Of a DNA stretch of 64,000 bases, positions 19,574-28,788 are shown one piece after another. Positions within the stretch are counted from its first letter, which is position 1; the number at the start of each line of letters is the position of its first letter. Source of the stretch: Candidatus Loosdrechtia aerotolerans (GTDB taxonomy: Bacteria; Planctomycetota; Brocadiia; Brocadiales; Brocadiaceae). The notes below the pieces were generated by a model. It did not search any database and was not told where the DNA came from. It worked only from the letters and a program-made list of their open reading frames with translations. Position numbers and translations under genes: made by a program. Location of the stretch: the NCBI GenBank assembly GCA_021646405.1, contig SOER01000007.1, positions 40,508 through 104,507 on the forward strand, in the 5' to 3' direction.

Positions 19574-20344
19574 ATGGTTAATAAACGTCGTACATATTTG
19601 ATGATATGGGTTATTTTTGCGGTAATTTGTCTATTCTTGTTTCTCAAATATGCTTCGCCTAAAGTGTTTCAGATATTGATGGCAAAGGGTCACCCTATGC
19701 CTACACCAAGCACACTAATGATGTGGTATATGATCATGGGGGTGCTGGCAGGCCTTGTTTATGCTACAACCAGTAACCAGAAATTTGTTGATTTTTTGAG
19801 TTTCCTGTTACCTGATCGTGGTCCTGTGATTAAATCTTTACTTCAAAAGGTGCTGTTTGTATCTTTCCCTGTGCTTGTCGGCTGGTTTGTATATTCGTGG
19901 TCGCTTCCCGGTGCTGCTTCACCTGTTGAATTAAGAATTCAGCATCCAACACTACCACAAAACTACGAAAAACTTGAGAATCCGTTTCGCCATGAAGATG
20001 CTGAAACCCAGAGGTTATGTATCGAGGAAGGAAAAATTCTTTTTCAGACGTATTGTCGTCCGTGCCATGGTTCAAAAGCAGATGGCAACGGTCCGTTTGC
20101 TAACGCATTTCGGTTAAGGCCGATCAACTTCCAGGACCCCGGTACCATTGCAACGGTAGTAGATAATTATCTCTTTTGGCGAATTAAAGAAGGTGCTCCT
20201 GGTCTTCCTTCCGAATCAACGCCGTGGGATTCTGCTATGCCTTCATGGAAAGATGATTTAAAGGATGATGAGATCTGGAAGATTATCATGGGTGAGTATG
20301 ATACCGCCGGGGTAATGCCAAGACAAAGAGAGAAACTCGAATAG
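19574..20344 (+). CDS. membrane-bound monohaem cytochrome c
   Basis: This 256-aa protein has three hydrophobic segments (about 8-24, 47-65, 93-110) followed by one soluble cytochrome c domain with CRPCH (161-165). GSKADGNGPFA after the motif and AMPSWKDDLKDDEIW with a likely axial Met are typical of class I cytochromes. It probably tethers an electron-transfer domain to the membrane beside the bd-like protein. It lies 48 bases after the dihaem gene. Confidence 0.87.
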   Translation: MVNKRRTYLMIWVIFAVICLFLFLKYASPKVFQILMAKGHPMPTPSTLMMWYMIMGVLAGLVYATTSNQKFVDFLSFLLPDRGPVIKSLLQKVLFVSFPVLVGWFVYSWSLPGAASPVELRIQHPTLPQNYEKLENPFRHEDAETQRLCIEEGKILFQTYCRPCHGSKADGNGPFANAFRLRPINFQDPGTIATVVDNYLFWRIKEGAPGLPSESTPWDSAMPSWKDDLKDDEIWKIIMGEYDTAGVMPRQREKLE

Positions 20345-20424
20345 GTATTATTGAAAGCAGTTTCAATGAAACAGTTATTGGTGATTAATTTGAGAACAGT
20401 AATGGAAGAAGAGCAAGTGAGACT

Positions 20425-22020
20425 ATGATAAAAGCATTTAAAAAAGGACTGATTGGTTTTGGGTTGTTAGGTGTGTGCGCTGCTGGCATTTCTGGAATAG
20501 CTGCTGTTGAAGAGGCTCAGGCATCGCATTTATTTAGAACATATAAGCGTGAGACCCCACCAAAACCCCCTGAGACACCTGAAGCGATAGCCGAGGGAAA
20601 AAAGATTTATGAAAAGAGATGCTGGTATTGTCATGGAATTGAAGGTGGAGGCGATGGGCCCGCTGCCAGAACGATGTTTCCAAAACCAAGGAATTTTACC
20701 CGGAATGAATATAAAGTCCGCTCTACTACTTTTGGATCAGTTCCTACAGATGAGGATCTATTCAGGATTATTACAAGCGGTATAGAGGGGACTGCCATGC
20801 CTTTCTGGTATACGATTAGTGAGAAGGAGCGATGGCAGGTTTTATATTATCTTAAGACATTTAACAATCAATTTAAAGAGAGCGGTGCTGCCAAGATGGT
20901 TTCTCTTGGCGGAGGTATTCCATCGAGCCCGGAAAGTATTCAAAGAGGCAAAGAGTTATTCAAAGAGACAAAATGCTTTGAATGTCATGGTGAAGACGGA
21001 AGGGGAAACGGTCCTTTAACCGTTGCTTTGCAGACAGAATGGGACATGCCATACCGGGCACGGGACTTAACGAAGAGTTGGCTCTTTAAAGGTGGTAATA
21101 CAATAGAAGACATTTATCGCACCGTTTCTACCGGTTTTAATGAAACGCCAATGGGTTCATATTTAGAAAAGCTTTCTGATGAAGATCGCTGGCATATTGC
21201 ACATTATGTAAAAAGTATATCAAAGGATATGACATCAGATGTGGTAATAAAAGCAACGCTTTTAGAGACCGAAGAATTACCAACGGATACTTCCGATGAA
21301 AACTGGAGTAAGGCTGCCGTAATAGAGATTCCTCTGTCAGGACAAATTATTGCAAGCCCGAGGTTATGGACACCTTCTGTTGATGCTCTTAGAATTAGGG
21401 CCCTTTATAATGAGGATGAAATAGCGTTTTTGTTAGAGTGGGATGATTCGACAAATAGACAGGAAGACGTTTTTCGTGATTCTGTTTCCGTTCAATTCCC
21501 CACGAAAATCCCTGATTCTCTGAAAAAACCGTATTTTGCAATGGGTGACTCGGGTGGTGCTGTAAATCTGTGGGTATGGAAGGCATATTGGGGTGAAGGG
21601 TTTGGCTCGGTGATTGAGGCCCCTGAGACAGAGCCGGGTGAAGCATACGAACTGAATGCAAAAAGTTTTAATAAAATTTCAAGACAACCGCCTGAAAGCC
21701 AGAATATAACGGGAACGGGTGTATATCAAAATGGAAGGTGGAGTGTTGTAATAAAAAGACCTTTAAAAACAGATGATGCTAAAAATGATATTCAGTTTGA
21801 AGTAGGAAGGTTAATACCGATTGCGTTTGCAGTATGGGACGGATCAAATAGTGATGTAGGTTCTCAAAAGTCTGTATCTTCATGGTATTATGTGAATCTG
21901 GAAAAACAGGTGCCAAAAACGATTTTTGCATATGTTTTGGTTGCAATTATCATGGGGGCAAGTGTTGAGCTGTGGTTTATAGCAAGACTGCGCAGATTCC
22001 CGCCCAAGGAAGAAGAGTAG
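20425..22020 (+). CDS. dihaem cytochrome c fused to an NxrC-like haem-b domain
   Basis: This 531-aa exported fusion has a signal sequence (about 1-30) and two cytochrome c domains with CWYCH (66-70) and CFECH (184-188). Its C-terminal half (about 285-500) resembles ethylbenzene dehydrogenase/NXR gamma subunits that bind haem b: LRIRALYNEDEIAFLLEWDD and an AVNLWVWKAYW segment. A last helix (about 503-523) anchors it. It could join haem c and haem b relays in one chain and act as an alternative gamma-type partner of NXR. That function is inferred. Confidence 0.82.
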   Translation: MIKAFKKGLIGFGLLGVCAAGISGIAAVEEAQASHLFRTYKRETPPKPPETPEAIAEGKKIYEKRCWYCHGIEGGGDGPAARTMFPKPRNFTRNEYKVRSTTFGSVPTDEDLFRIITSGIEGTAMPFWYTISEKERWQVLYYLKTFNNQFKESGAAKMVSLGGGIPSSPESIQRGKELFKETKCFECHGEDGRGNGPLTVALQTEWDMPYRARDLTKSWLFKGGNTIEDIYRTVSTGFNETPMGSYLEKLSDEDRWHIAHYVKSISKDMTSDVVIKATLLETEELPTDTSDENWSKAAVIEIPLSGQIIASPRLWTPSVDALRIRALYNEDEIAFLLEWDDSTNRQEDVFRDSVSVQFPTKIPDSLKKPYFAMGDSGGAVNLWVWKAYWGEGFGSVIEAPETEPGEAYELNAKSFNKISRQPPESQNITGTGVYQNGRWSVVIKRPLKTDDAKNDIQFEVGRLIPIAFAVWDGSNSDVGSQKSVSSWYYVNLEKQVPKTIFAYVLVAIIMGASVELWFIARLRRFPPKEEE

Positions 22021-22089
22021 GTTGATAGGGTATTAATTATTATGATTCAGAGTCATTCAGAGTTATAATTTCATGTTTAAGGAGTAATT

Positions 22090-23583
22090 ATGAAAGTGAA
22101 ATCAATGGTCTGCTTACCTCGACTAAAGCTAACGATTTTAATTGCTGGCATGTTTTTCTCATTGATAGGATTTCTGAATGCTTCGTTTGGACAAGAGCGA
22201 AAGATCGATTCTCTGTTTTTGGAGTTAGATAAAAAATATCGGATTCCTGAAGAGTGGTCCATGCTGCCATATGAACTTGAAGATCCTTATAAAAGAGTAA
22301 AAAACGGGCCTCCTCTTACGAATGTTGTTAAAAAAGCAAACGTGGAGTGGATTTCTCGGTGGATTGCTAATCCTGCAAAAGTAGTACAAAATGCAAAAAT
22401 GCCCAATTTAGGTTTAACGTTTGATGAGATTAAGGCAGTGATTGTTTATCTGAATAGTATATCGGATAAAGATGTTCCGCAGGTCTCCTGGGACCCGTTT
22501 TTGTTAAAAAAGGAAGATGACCTCACCGATGATGAATATGATGAGATGGATGCTATCTATGCGAATGGTAAAGGAGTCTGGGGTCGTGCCCGCTGCACGA
22601 TTTGTCATCCTGTGAAAGGTGTCGGCGGAAATGTAGGTGTCGGGCCGGATCTAGGTGAAATTACTCAAAAGGTAAACAGAGATTGGTTATATAATTGGAT
22701 TAAGAATCCTAAAGAACACTTTCCGGATACCATGATGTCTCAATTCCGTTTTTCAGATGGTGATATCCGGGGACTTGTTGAATTTATTATGCGTGATACA
22801 CAGTTTATCCCTGAAGAAGTATATGATGATGAAGGCGAAGTTATTAAACCTGAAAATACAGGTATGCAGGTATTAACGAAACAGGAATTTAACGGTATTA
22901 TGAAAGATGCAGCACTTATTGAAAAGGGGAAGGATGTAATTGAAAAAGCACGTTGTTTCGTTTGTCATGACATAAAAGGTGTTGCGGAAATAATGCCTGT
23001 AGTTGAATATAAACGCGATGGGCTTGAGGGGTTCGAAAAGCTTTTGTTTGAGATACGATGTTTAACCTGTCATACCATCCAGGAGAAAGGTGGCACGTAT
23101 GCGCCAAACTTAACGTTTGTGGGGAGTAAAATTAATATGCCGTGGGAGCATGATTTTCTGCAGTCTCCCGATATTATCCGTCCTCTGAGCCAGCAGATGC
23201 CAAAATTTAATTTGACAACAGAAGACGCGACCGTAGCAACGGAATTTATGGACAAGCACCTTCTTCATAAAGAACCGTTACAGGATATCTTTAATGGTGA
23301 GGTACCATCAGACGATATCGTTGCTGCCGGGGAAAAGCTTTTCTACGAAAAGGGATGCCATGCATGTCACGCTGAAGGGACAAAAGGTGGTGGTGTTGTT
23401 GGCCCTAACTTAGGAACAGTTGGTGATCGGTTACAAACGTCATATATGCAAAGACACTTAAAGAATCCGCAAGAGATGAACTCTCAAGCTGTTGAGCCAA
23501 GATTTAATTTATCAGATGATGAGTTGAAGGCGCTGGTAGGTTTCCTAGCAGATCATGTGAAGAAGAAAGAGGGAAATGAATAA
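22090..23583 (+). CDS. tetrahaem cytochrome c with an extra haem-less N-terminal domain
   Basis: This 497-aa exported protein has a signal peptide (about 13-35) and four CxxCH motifs: CTICH (169-173), CFVCH (289-293), CLTCH (324-328) and CHACH (423-427). Before them, residues 70-128 look like a cytochrome c domain tail (WISRWIANPAKVVQNAKMPNLGLT) with no CxxCH. The first, third and fourth haem domains repeat the same W/Y-x-x-NP-x-Met pattern. It overlaps the next cytochrome gene by one base, so the two are probably co-translated. Confidence 0.88.
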   Translation: MKVKSMVCLPRLKLTILIAGMFFSLIGFLNASFGQERKIDSLFLELDKKYRIPEEWSMLPYELEDPYKRVKNGPPLTNVVKKANVEWISRWIANPAKVVQNAKMPNLGLTFDEIKAVIVYLNSISDKDVPQVSWDPFLLKKEDDLTDDEYDEMDAIYANGKGVWGRARCTICHPVKGVGGNVGVGPDLGEITQKVNRDWLYNWIKNPKEHFPDTMMSQFRFSDGDIRGLVEFIMRDTQFIPEEVYDDEGEVIKPENTGMQVLTKQEFNGIMKDAALIEKGKDVIEKARCFVCHDIKGVAEIMPVVEYKRDGLEGFEKLLFEIRCLTCHTIQEKGGTYAPNLTFVGSKINMPWEHDFLQSPDIIRPLSQQMPKFNLTTEDATVATEFMDKHLLHKEPLQDIFNGEVPSDDIVAAGEKLFYEKGCHACHAEGTKGGGVVGPNLGTVGDRLQTSYMQRHLKNPQEMNSQAVEPRFNLSDDELKALVGFLADHVKKKEGNE

Positions 23584-24164
23584 TGAAATACTTTTTATTC
23601 GACAAGAAATTTTTAGCGAAGACGGTAGTGTTAAGTTTGTTGGTGTTGGGCTCGGTTGCTGTTCATGCTTCTGCAAACAGTCTTGAAGTTGCTCCTGATC
23701 CAAGAGACCAGGCATTTTTATTAACGCCTGGAAAGACTTTTGATTACTATTGCTCTCCATGTCATGGTAAACAGGGTGAGGGCAATGGAACATTCTATAC
23801 AATTGATTTAAAACCGAAACCACGGGATTTAACAGATACTGAGTACATGAGCAAATTAACTGATGATCAATTGATTCAATCAATTAGCAGAGGAACTGCT
23901 GCTGTTGGCAAATCAAATCTGTGCCCTCCCTGGGGAGGTACTTTCTCAGAAAAAAAGATTAAAGAACTGGTTCAATTTATCAGGGGTTTATCCGAACAAG
24001 AGGCTGAAAAACCTGTTGTTGCAGCAAAAGAGCAGGTTGAAGAAACAACGCAGAATACGATCGTGAAAACGTCTGTTCGCTGGGCCTTTCTTATTGTAGT
24101 TACGTTTGGATTATTAGTTGGTGCTGTTAGTGAGTTAAAAAAACTCAGAAGCGAAACAAAATAA
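23583..24164 (+). CDS. monohaem cytochrome c with C-terminal membrane anchor
   Basis: This 193-aa protein has a signal peptide (about 12-31), a cytochrome c domain with CSPCH (57-61) followed by GKQGEGNGTFY, and a C-terminal hydrophobic helix (about 163-180). The ATG overlaps the previous TAA by one base. The orientation, with signal and tail anchor, places the haem outside the cytoplasm or inside the anammoxosome. It is the last of five cytochrome c genes in the run. Confidence 0.86.
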   Translation: MKYFLFDKKFLAKTVVLSLLVLGSVAVHASANSLEVAPDPRDQAFLLTPGKTFDYYCSPCHGKQGEGNGTFYTIDLKPKPRDLTDTEYMSKLTDDQLIQSISRGTAAVGKSNLCPPWGGTFSEKKIKELVQFIRGLSEQEAEKPVVAAKEQVEETTQNTIVKTSVRWAFLIVVTFGLLVGAVSELKKLRSETK

Positions 24165-24188
24165 ATTTAAGGAATTTCATTAAGGTTT

Positions 24189-25463
24189 ATGTATAAAAAA
24201 ATATTTCTTGCAATAGATAATTCTCGTTTTTCAAATTACTGCATCGATTTAGGCATTGATATTTCCCGGAAATTTAATGCTCGTCTTGTAGGTTGTCATG
24301 TCTATGATGCTAATCTTCATCAGAGGCGGTTTCGGGATATGGAAAAGGGATTACCGCCTCAATATCAAGATGAAGAAGTTCTTCAGCGGCAACGTGAGCT
24401 TCACACCTCGCTTATAAACATGGGGCTTCGTTTAATCTCAGAATCGTATTTGGATGTGTTTAAGAAAAAATGCGAAGGGGCTGGTGTACCATATGAGGAA
24501 CTTTTGCTCGAAGGAAAAAACTATTATGAAATCGTAAAAGAAGTCCAGAAGGGAAGCTATGATTTGGTTATTCTTGGTGCGTATGGTCTGGCTGCTGTAA
24601 ATGATTATATGATAGGTAGTGTTTGTGAGCGTGTCGTTAGACGTATCAAAACTGATGTATTAGTTGTAAAAAACAATCGATTTGACGGAAAGGCTGTAAT
24701 CGCGGTGGATGGAAGTAACTCATCATTTTCTGGAGTTAACGCTGCTGTTACATTTTCAAAAGAATTTGGTCTTGGAGTTGATGCTGTTTCTGTATTTGAT
24801 CCGCACTATCACCGGGTTGCCTTCGATAGTATAGCGAAAGTGCTTACAAAGGAGGCTGGTCAGGTTTTCAGATTCAAGGAACAAGAAACGCTTCATGAGG
24901 AGATTATCGATAAAGGACTGGCTAAAATATACCAAAACCATCTGAATAAGGCTTGCGATATCGCCAGGGATCATGGGGTTTCAATGAATGTTGTACTGAA
25001 GGATGGTAAGCCATATGATCAGATCCTGAAGTATATCGATAGAGAAAACCCATCATTGGTAATTGTTGGGCGTACCGGTGTCCACAATACCAAGGATTTG
25101 GATATTGGGAGTACAACTGAGAATCTTTTAAGGTTCGCTCCTTGCAATATGCTCCTGATGAGTGATACTATTGAAGCTAAATCCAAAAATGATCTATTGC
25201 TTTCCGAGTCATGTGGTATGCCTGTCAAAAAATTTGTATCACAAAAAATGCATGTGGAGTCAAATAAGAGGATACATAACCTTGTAAAATGGACTGATGA
25301 AGCACAACAGCATACAGAGCGTATCCCATCTTTTATTCGTAGTGTAGTTAGGAAAAAAATTGAAGAATATGCGTTAGAAAATGGCTACCAGGAGATAACT
25401 GCGGATATTGTCAACGAAGCGAAAGCTTGTCTTATGAATGATAGCACATTTCATAAGATGTAA
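24189..25463 (+). CDS. tandem universal stress protein with C-terminal PCP_red-like domain
   Basis: This cytoplasmic 424-aa protein has two universal stress protein domains (about 1-160 and 165-315). The first ends in the ATP-site-like GAYGLAAVNDYMIGSVCERVVR, and the second has VIVGRTGVHNTKDLDIGSTTENLL. A short C-terminal domain (about 365-420; KWTDEAQQHTERIPSFIR, then GYQEITADIVNEA) resembles the PCP_red helical domain found at the end of protochlorophyllide reductase subunits. The combination in an NXR operon is unusual. A role in NXR maturation or stress control is possible but unproven. Confidence 0.8.
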   Translation: MYKKIFLAIDNSRFSNYCIDLGIDISRKFNARLVGCHVYDANLHQRRFRDMEKGLPPQYQDEEVLQRQRELHTSLINMGLRLISESYLDVFKKKCEGAGVPYEELLLEGKNYYEIVKEVQKGSYDLVILGAYGLAAVNDYMIGSVCERVVRRIKTDVLVVKNNRFDGKAVIAVDGSNSSFSGVNAAVTFSKEFGLGVDAVSVFDPHYHRVAFDSIAKVLTKEAGQVFRFKEQETLHEEIIDKGLAKIYQNHLNKACDIARDHGVSMNVVLKDGKPYDQILKYIDRENPSLVIVGRTGVHNTKDLDIGSTTENLLRFAPCNMLLMSDTIEAKSKNDLLLSESCGMPVKKFVSQKMHVESNKRIHNLVKWTDEAQQHTERIPSFIRSVVRKKIEEYALENGYQEITADIVNEAKACLMNDSTFHKM

Positions 25464-25746
25464 AGAGAAAAATCGTGTAGCGCATTCTGGCATATTTGTA
25501 AGAAGTTGCGAATAAATATCTTCTTCCATGATAAAGTATTATTTAGTATCCGCAAATGCGAATCTATCCACCACAAAGATATGCATAGATTAATTAATTC
25601 CAGCGTTCACTATAATGTTTGGGAAGGAGGTATGCTGTTATCAAATTTTGGTGATACGCTTGCTTATGACAGAGGAACATGGGTAATTGTGAGGCATTAC
25701 ATTTATTAGAGGTATTGTGAACATTATTTATAGGAGGAGAGAAGTA
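25464..25746. other. usp-nxrC intergenic region
   Basis: This 283-base region has no convincing promoter. A very short frame (ATG 25632, 25 codons) follows AAGGAGG too closely to be a persuasive gene. nxrC may have its own promoter here, because the gap is the longest in the NXR run. Confidence 0.4.
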
Positions 25747-26724
25747 ATGAAGAGGAGTTATAAGTTGGTAAAGAGGTTTGGTTTAGCCCTCCTAAGCTGT
25801 GCTCTGCTGAGTTCTGCTACTGCTGTATATGCTGAGGAGACGGCGCCGGGGGTTAAAGGTATGAGTGAGGAGGAGTTTACTCCTGCAAAAGAAGTTTTAA
25901 CGGTAAAATACGTTGATGTGAAGAAGCCATACCATATGGATGTTGATTCACTTAAAGGTTCTTTTCAAGATGCGACTGGGATAACCGTACCTCTTCAAAT
26001 GCAGGACAAGGCATTTCCAAATGGCGGGGGATCAATTCAAGGTGCTGAAGTAAAGGCCATTCATGATGGGATTACGATCTATTTTCAAATTACCTGGAAT
26101 GATCCAACCAGAAATGCCCAGGCAATAGCGATACAAGAATACCGGGATGCAGTGGCTTTGATGTTTCCTTTAGGGGCAGTGGAAATAACCCCGGCAGAGC
26201 ATTTTAGCCCAAGGATGGGTGATCGTGAGAAACCGGTAAATCTTTGGCATTGGAAATCAGACTGGGAGGCAGATTTATTGGTGAAAGGGGAGCTAGAGGA
26301 TGTTGAAGAACGATATCCAAACATGCATGACGATTTTAATACTAATCCTTATAGTCCCTATTATCATAGGGATTTAATCACAAGTATTGCAGTGTTATCG
26401 GGGGGAAGGGCAGCCGATAATTTAATTTCCCGACCGGGAAGGGGAAGAACCGTTGAAGATTTAAATGCAGAAGGTTTTGGTACCCTTACCACACAGGAGC
26501 ACCAGGATGTGAATGGTTGCAGTAAGTTTGAAGATGGGGCATGGACGGTGATTATTTATCGTTCACTTATAACGCAAGATCCCCATGATGTACAATTTGT
26601 TCCGGGTGGAAAAACCTTTTTTAACATGGCAGTCTGGAATGGTGCAGAACAGGACAGGAACGGACAAAAGAATATATCGACTCAGTGGCATCCTGCAGTT
26701 CTGGAAAAGGTTGCCTGGCAATAG
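25747..26724 (+). CDS. nxrC: nitrite oxidoreductase gamma subunit (haem b)
   Basis: NxrC receives electrons from NxrB through a haem b. The frame is open from a GTG at 25717, but AGGAGGAG at 25732-25739 supports ATG 25747 (325 aa). A signal peptide (RFGLALLSCALLSSATAVYA) is present, as expected for a periplasmic or anammoxosome subunit. The body resembles gamma subunits of DMSO-reductase type II enzymes (ethylbenzene and selenate dehydrogenases): GVTIYF-like strand ITIYFQITWND, then VNLWHWKSDW and a C-terminal ISTQWHPAVLEK. It starts the nxrC-nxrB-chaperone-X-nxrA order. Confidence 0.88.
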   Translation: MKRSYKLVKRFGLALLSCALLSSATAVYAEETAPGVKGMSEEEFTPAKEVLTVKYVDVKKPYHMDVDSLKGSFQDATGITVPLQMQDKAFPNGGGSIQGAEVKAIHDGITIYFQITWNDPTRNAQAIAIQEYRDAVALMFPLGAVEITPAEHFSPRMGDREKPVNLWHWKSDWEADLLVKGELEDVEERYPNMHDDFNTNPYSPYYHRDLITSIAVLSGGRAADNLISRPGRGRTVEDLNAEGFGTLTTQEHQDVNGCSKFEDGAWTVIIYRSLITQDPHDVQFVPGGKTFFNMAVWNGAEQDRNGQKNISTQWHPAVLEKVAWQ

Positions 26725-26766
26725 TTTATACTGTATGAAAAATAATATTTAAGGAGGATTGAAAAA

Positions 26767-27978
26767 ATGACATTAGTACATAACTGGCATTTAGGGAGAA
26801 GGATGGAATATCCCTATTTTGAATCCAGACCAAAACGGCAGTTTGCAGCGGTCTTCAATATTAATAGGTGTATTGCCTGTCAGACTTGTACCATGGCCTG
26901 TAAAAGTGCTTGGACCTATAACAAGGGACAAGAGTTCATGTGGTGGAACAATGTGGAAACTAAGCCTTACGGAGGGTATCCACAATCCTGGGATGTAAAG
27001 ACACTGCGATTAATTGATAGCGACAATAATGTTTGGTATACCGATGATAAGGATGAGAAGCTATCTCCATATGGTGTATATGAAGGAGATACAATTTTTG
27101 AAACGGCCGCCAGGAAAAATCTTAATCAGTGGGCCGTTGGTTATGTCCCTGAAGATAAGGAGTGGAGGGCGCCGAATTTTGGAGAAGATGTGGCTGTGAG
27201 CAAAAAACAAGATGAGTTTTCAACATTGCCGGAACATAGCCGCTGGTTCTTCTATCTCCAGAGATTGTGCAATCATTGTACCTATCCCGGATGCCTAGCA
27301 GCTTGTCCAAGGAAGGCTATTTATAAGAGAAAAGAAGATGGGATCGTTCTTATTGATCAGAAGAGATGCAGGGGCTATAGAAAATGTGTTGAGCAATGTC
27401 CTTATAAGAAGCCAATGTACAGGGGCTTAACAAGGATAAGCGAGAAATGTATAGCTTGTTATCCGAGGATCGAAGGAAAGGACCCATTAACTGAAGGAAG
27501 GCCTATGGAGACCAGGTGTATGGCTGCCTGTGTCGGTCAGATTCGTTTACAAGGATTTCTGGATGATAATCCGAAAAATCCGGTTACCTGGTTAATCAGG
27601 CATGCTAAAGTAGCACTGCCGCTCTATCCACAGTTTGGTACAGAACCAAATATCTATTATATACCACCACGATGGGCGCCAAGGTCATATTTAAAACAGA
27701 TGTTTGGTCCGGGGGTCGATGAGGCAATAGATAAATTTATGGTTCCATCCCGAGAGCTTTTGGCAGTGATGTCATTGTTCAGAATGACACAGAGCATTAT
27801 TTTTGAATATGCGATTGAACAAGGGCCAAAGGTGTTTGAGACGGTTATTCACGGTAAGAAGTTTGAGATGTTTAATGATACCGTGATTGGGTACGGAGAG
27901 GATGGAAAAGAGATTGTTAGAACGACAGTAGAAGAACCGATCCATGTCAGAGACCCGAAACATTACAATTCAATTTAA
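26767..27978 (+). CDS. nxrB: nitrite oxidoreductase beta subunit (Fe-S)
   Basis: NxrB relays electrons from the NxrA molybdenum site to NxrC through four Fe-S clusters. It is 403 aa, with AAGGAGG upstream. Cysteine groups are CIACQTCTMAC (35-45), CNHCTYPGCLAACP, CRGYRKCVEQCP, and CIACYP paired with CMAACVG. In the third group the position normally filled by Trp in NarH is Tyr, not Cys, which predicts a [3Fe-4S] cluster as in nitrate reductase. It has no signal peptide and probably crosses the membrane with Tat-exported NxrA. Confidence 0.93.
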   Translation: MTLVHNWHLGRRMEYPYFESRPKRQFAAVFNINRCIACQTCTMACKSAWTYNKGQEFMWWNNVETKPYGGYPQSWDVKTLRLIDSDNNVWYTDDKDEKLSPYGVYEGDTIFETAARKNLNQWAVGYVPEDKEWRAPNFGEDVAVSKKQDEFSTLPEHSRWFFYLQRLCNHCTYPGCLAACPRKAIYKRKEDGIVLIDQKRCRGYRKCVEQCPYKKPMYRGLTRISEKCIACYPRIEGKDPLTEGRPMETRCMAACVGQIRLQGFLDDNPKNPVTWLIRHAKVALPLYPQFGTEPNIYYIPPRWAPRSYLKQMFGPGVDEAIDKFMVPSRELLAVMSLFRMTQSIIFEYAIEQGPKVFETVIHGKKFEMFNDTVIGYGEDGKEIVRTTVEEPIHVRDPKHYNSI

Positions 27979-27993
27979 TTGAGGTTAATATTT

Positions 27994-28788
27994 ATGGTTG
28001 TTAATAGGAGTAATAAATTACTTTCACAGACAGAATCAAATATAGAGAATCTACTGGCCCGGGGCGTGATGTACCAGATTTTGTCTGCATGTTTTCTCTA
28101 TCCAACAGAGAAGAACCTCTCTGTTTTAAAAGGTCCGGATTTTCAGGAATATAAAAATAGCCTTGTACAGTGCTATAAGGGTATAGATGATGTGGCAGAG
28201 CTGGGAAAATGCCTGGATGAGGTCGATGAACTATACCAGGGTAATCCGGTTGATACACTACAGGGGATATACCAAAGGATCGTTGGTCATACAATTTCTA
28301 AGGAATGCCCATTATTTGAAACACAGTATGGAGCTGCCCATGTATACCAACAAACACATGAACTAGCGGATATCCAGGGCTTTTATAAGGCATTTGGGCT
28401 GGAGGCTTCTGATTTAGAAAAAGAGAGGGTTGATCATGTCAGTGTTGAGTTTGAGTTTATGCACTTTTTGCTATATAAGCAGGCATATGCCCTGGAAAAT
28501 CACAGCGAAGACAAGGCGGAGTTGTGCAGAGATACGCAGAAGAAGTTTTTAAAGGAACATATTGGTAAGTGGGTTCCTCTCTTTTCAATTTTATTTGGTC
28601 GAAAAGCAGGAGAGGGTTTTTATGTCGCATTGTCTGCATTGACAAAAGAGTTCATAAGACTCGAGATGAAACTTATGGATGTAAAGACCGAGATGTTTAA
28701 GGAATCTGATCTGAATCAGGAAGCTGTAGCCGGAGTACCTGATGAATGTTTATCCTGTGCGTCTTCGGATGACGTTAATGTAGGTTAA
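27994..28788 (+). CDS. TorD/NarJ-family chaperone for NXR
   Basis: This cytoplasmic chaperone is expected to hold the NxrA Tat signal until molybdenum cofactor is inserted. The start at 27994 is favoured by GAGG at 27981-27984 (264 aa). It is mostly helical. The family features are ILSACFLYPTEKNL near the N-terminus, then LFETQYGAAHVYQQTHELADIQGFY and DHVSVEFEFMHFLLYKQAYA. Its C-terminal tail is rich in Cys and acidic residues (CLSCASSDD). Placed between nxrB and nxrA, it matches NarJ in nitrate reductase operons. The next gene overlaps by one base. Confidence 0.85.
   Translation: MVVNRSNKLLSQTESNIENLLARGVMYQILSACFLYPTEKNLSVLKGPDFQEYKNSLVQCYKGIDDVAELGKCLDEVDELYQGNPVDTLQGIYQRIVGHTISKECPLFETQYGAAHVYQQTHELADIQGFYKAFGLEASDLEKERVDHVSVEFEFMHFLLYKQAYALENHSEDKAELCRDTQKKFLKEHIGKWVPLFSILFGRKAGEGFYVALSALTKEFIRLEMKLMDVKTEMFKESDLNQEAVAGVPDECLSCASSDDVNVG

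Noticed and set aside
25506..25709. 67-codon frame between usp and nxrC, including a 25-codon part after AAGGAGG
   Set aside because: Spacing from AAGGAGG to ATG 25632 is about one base, and the peptide has no recognisable feature.
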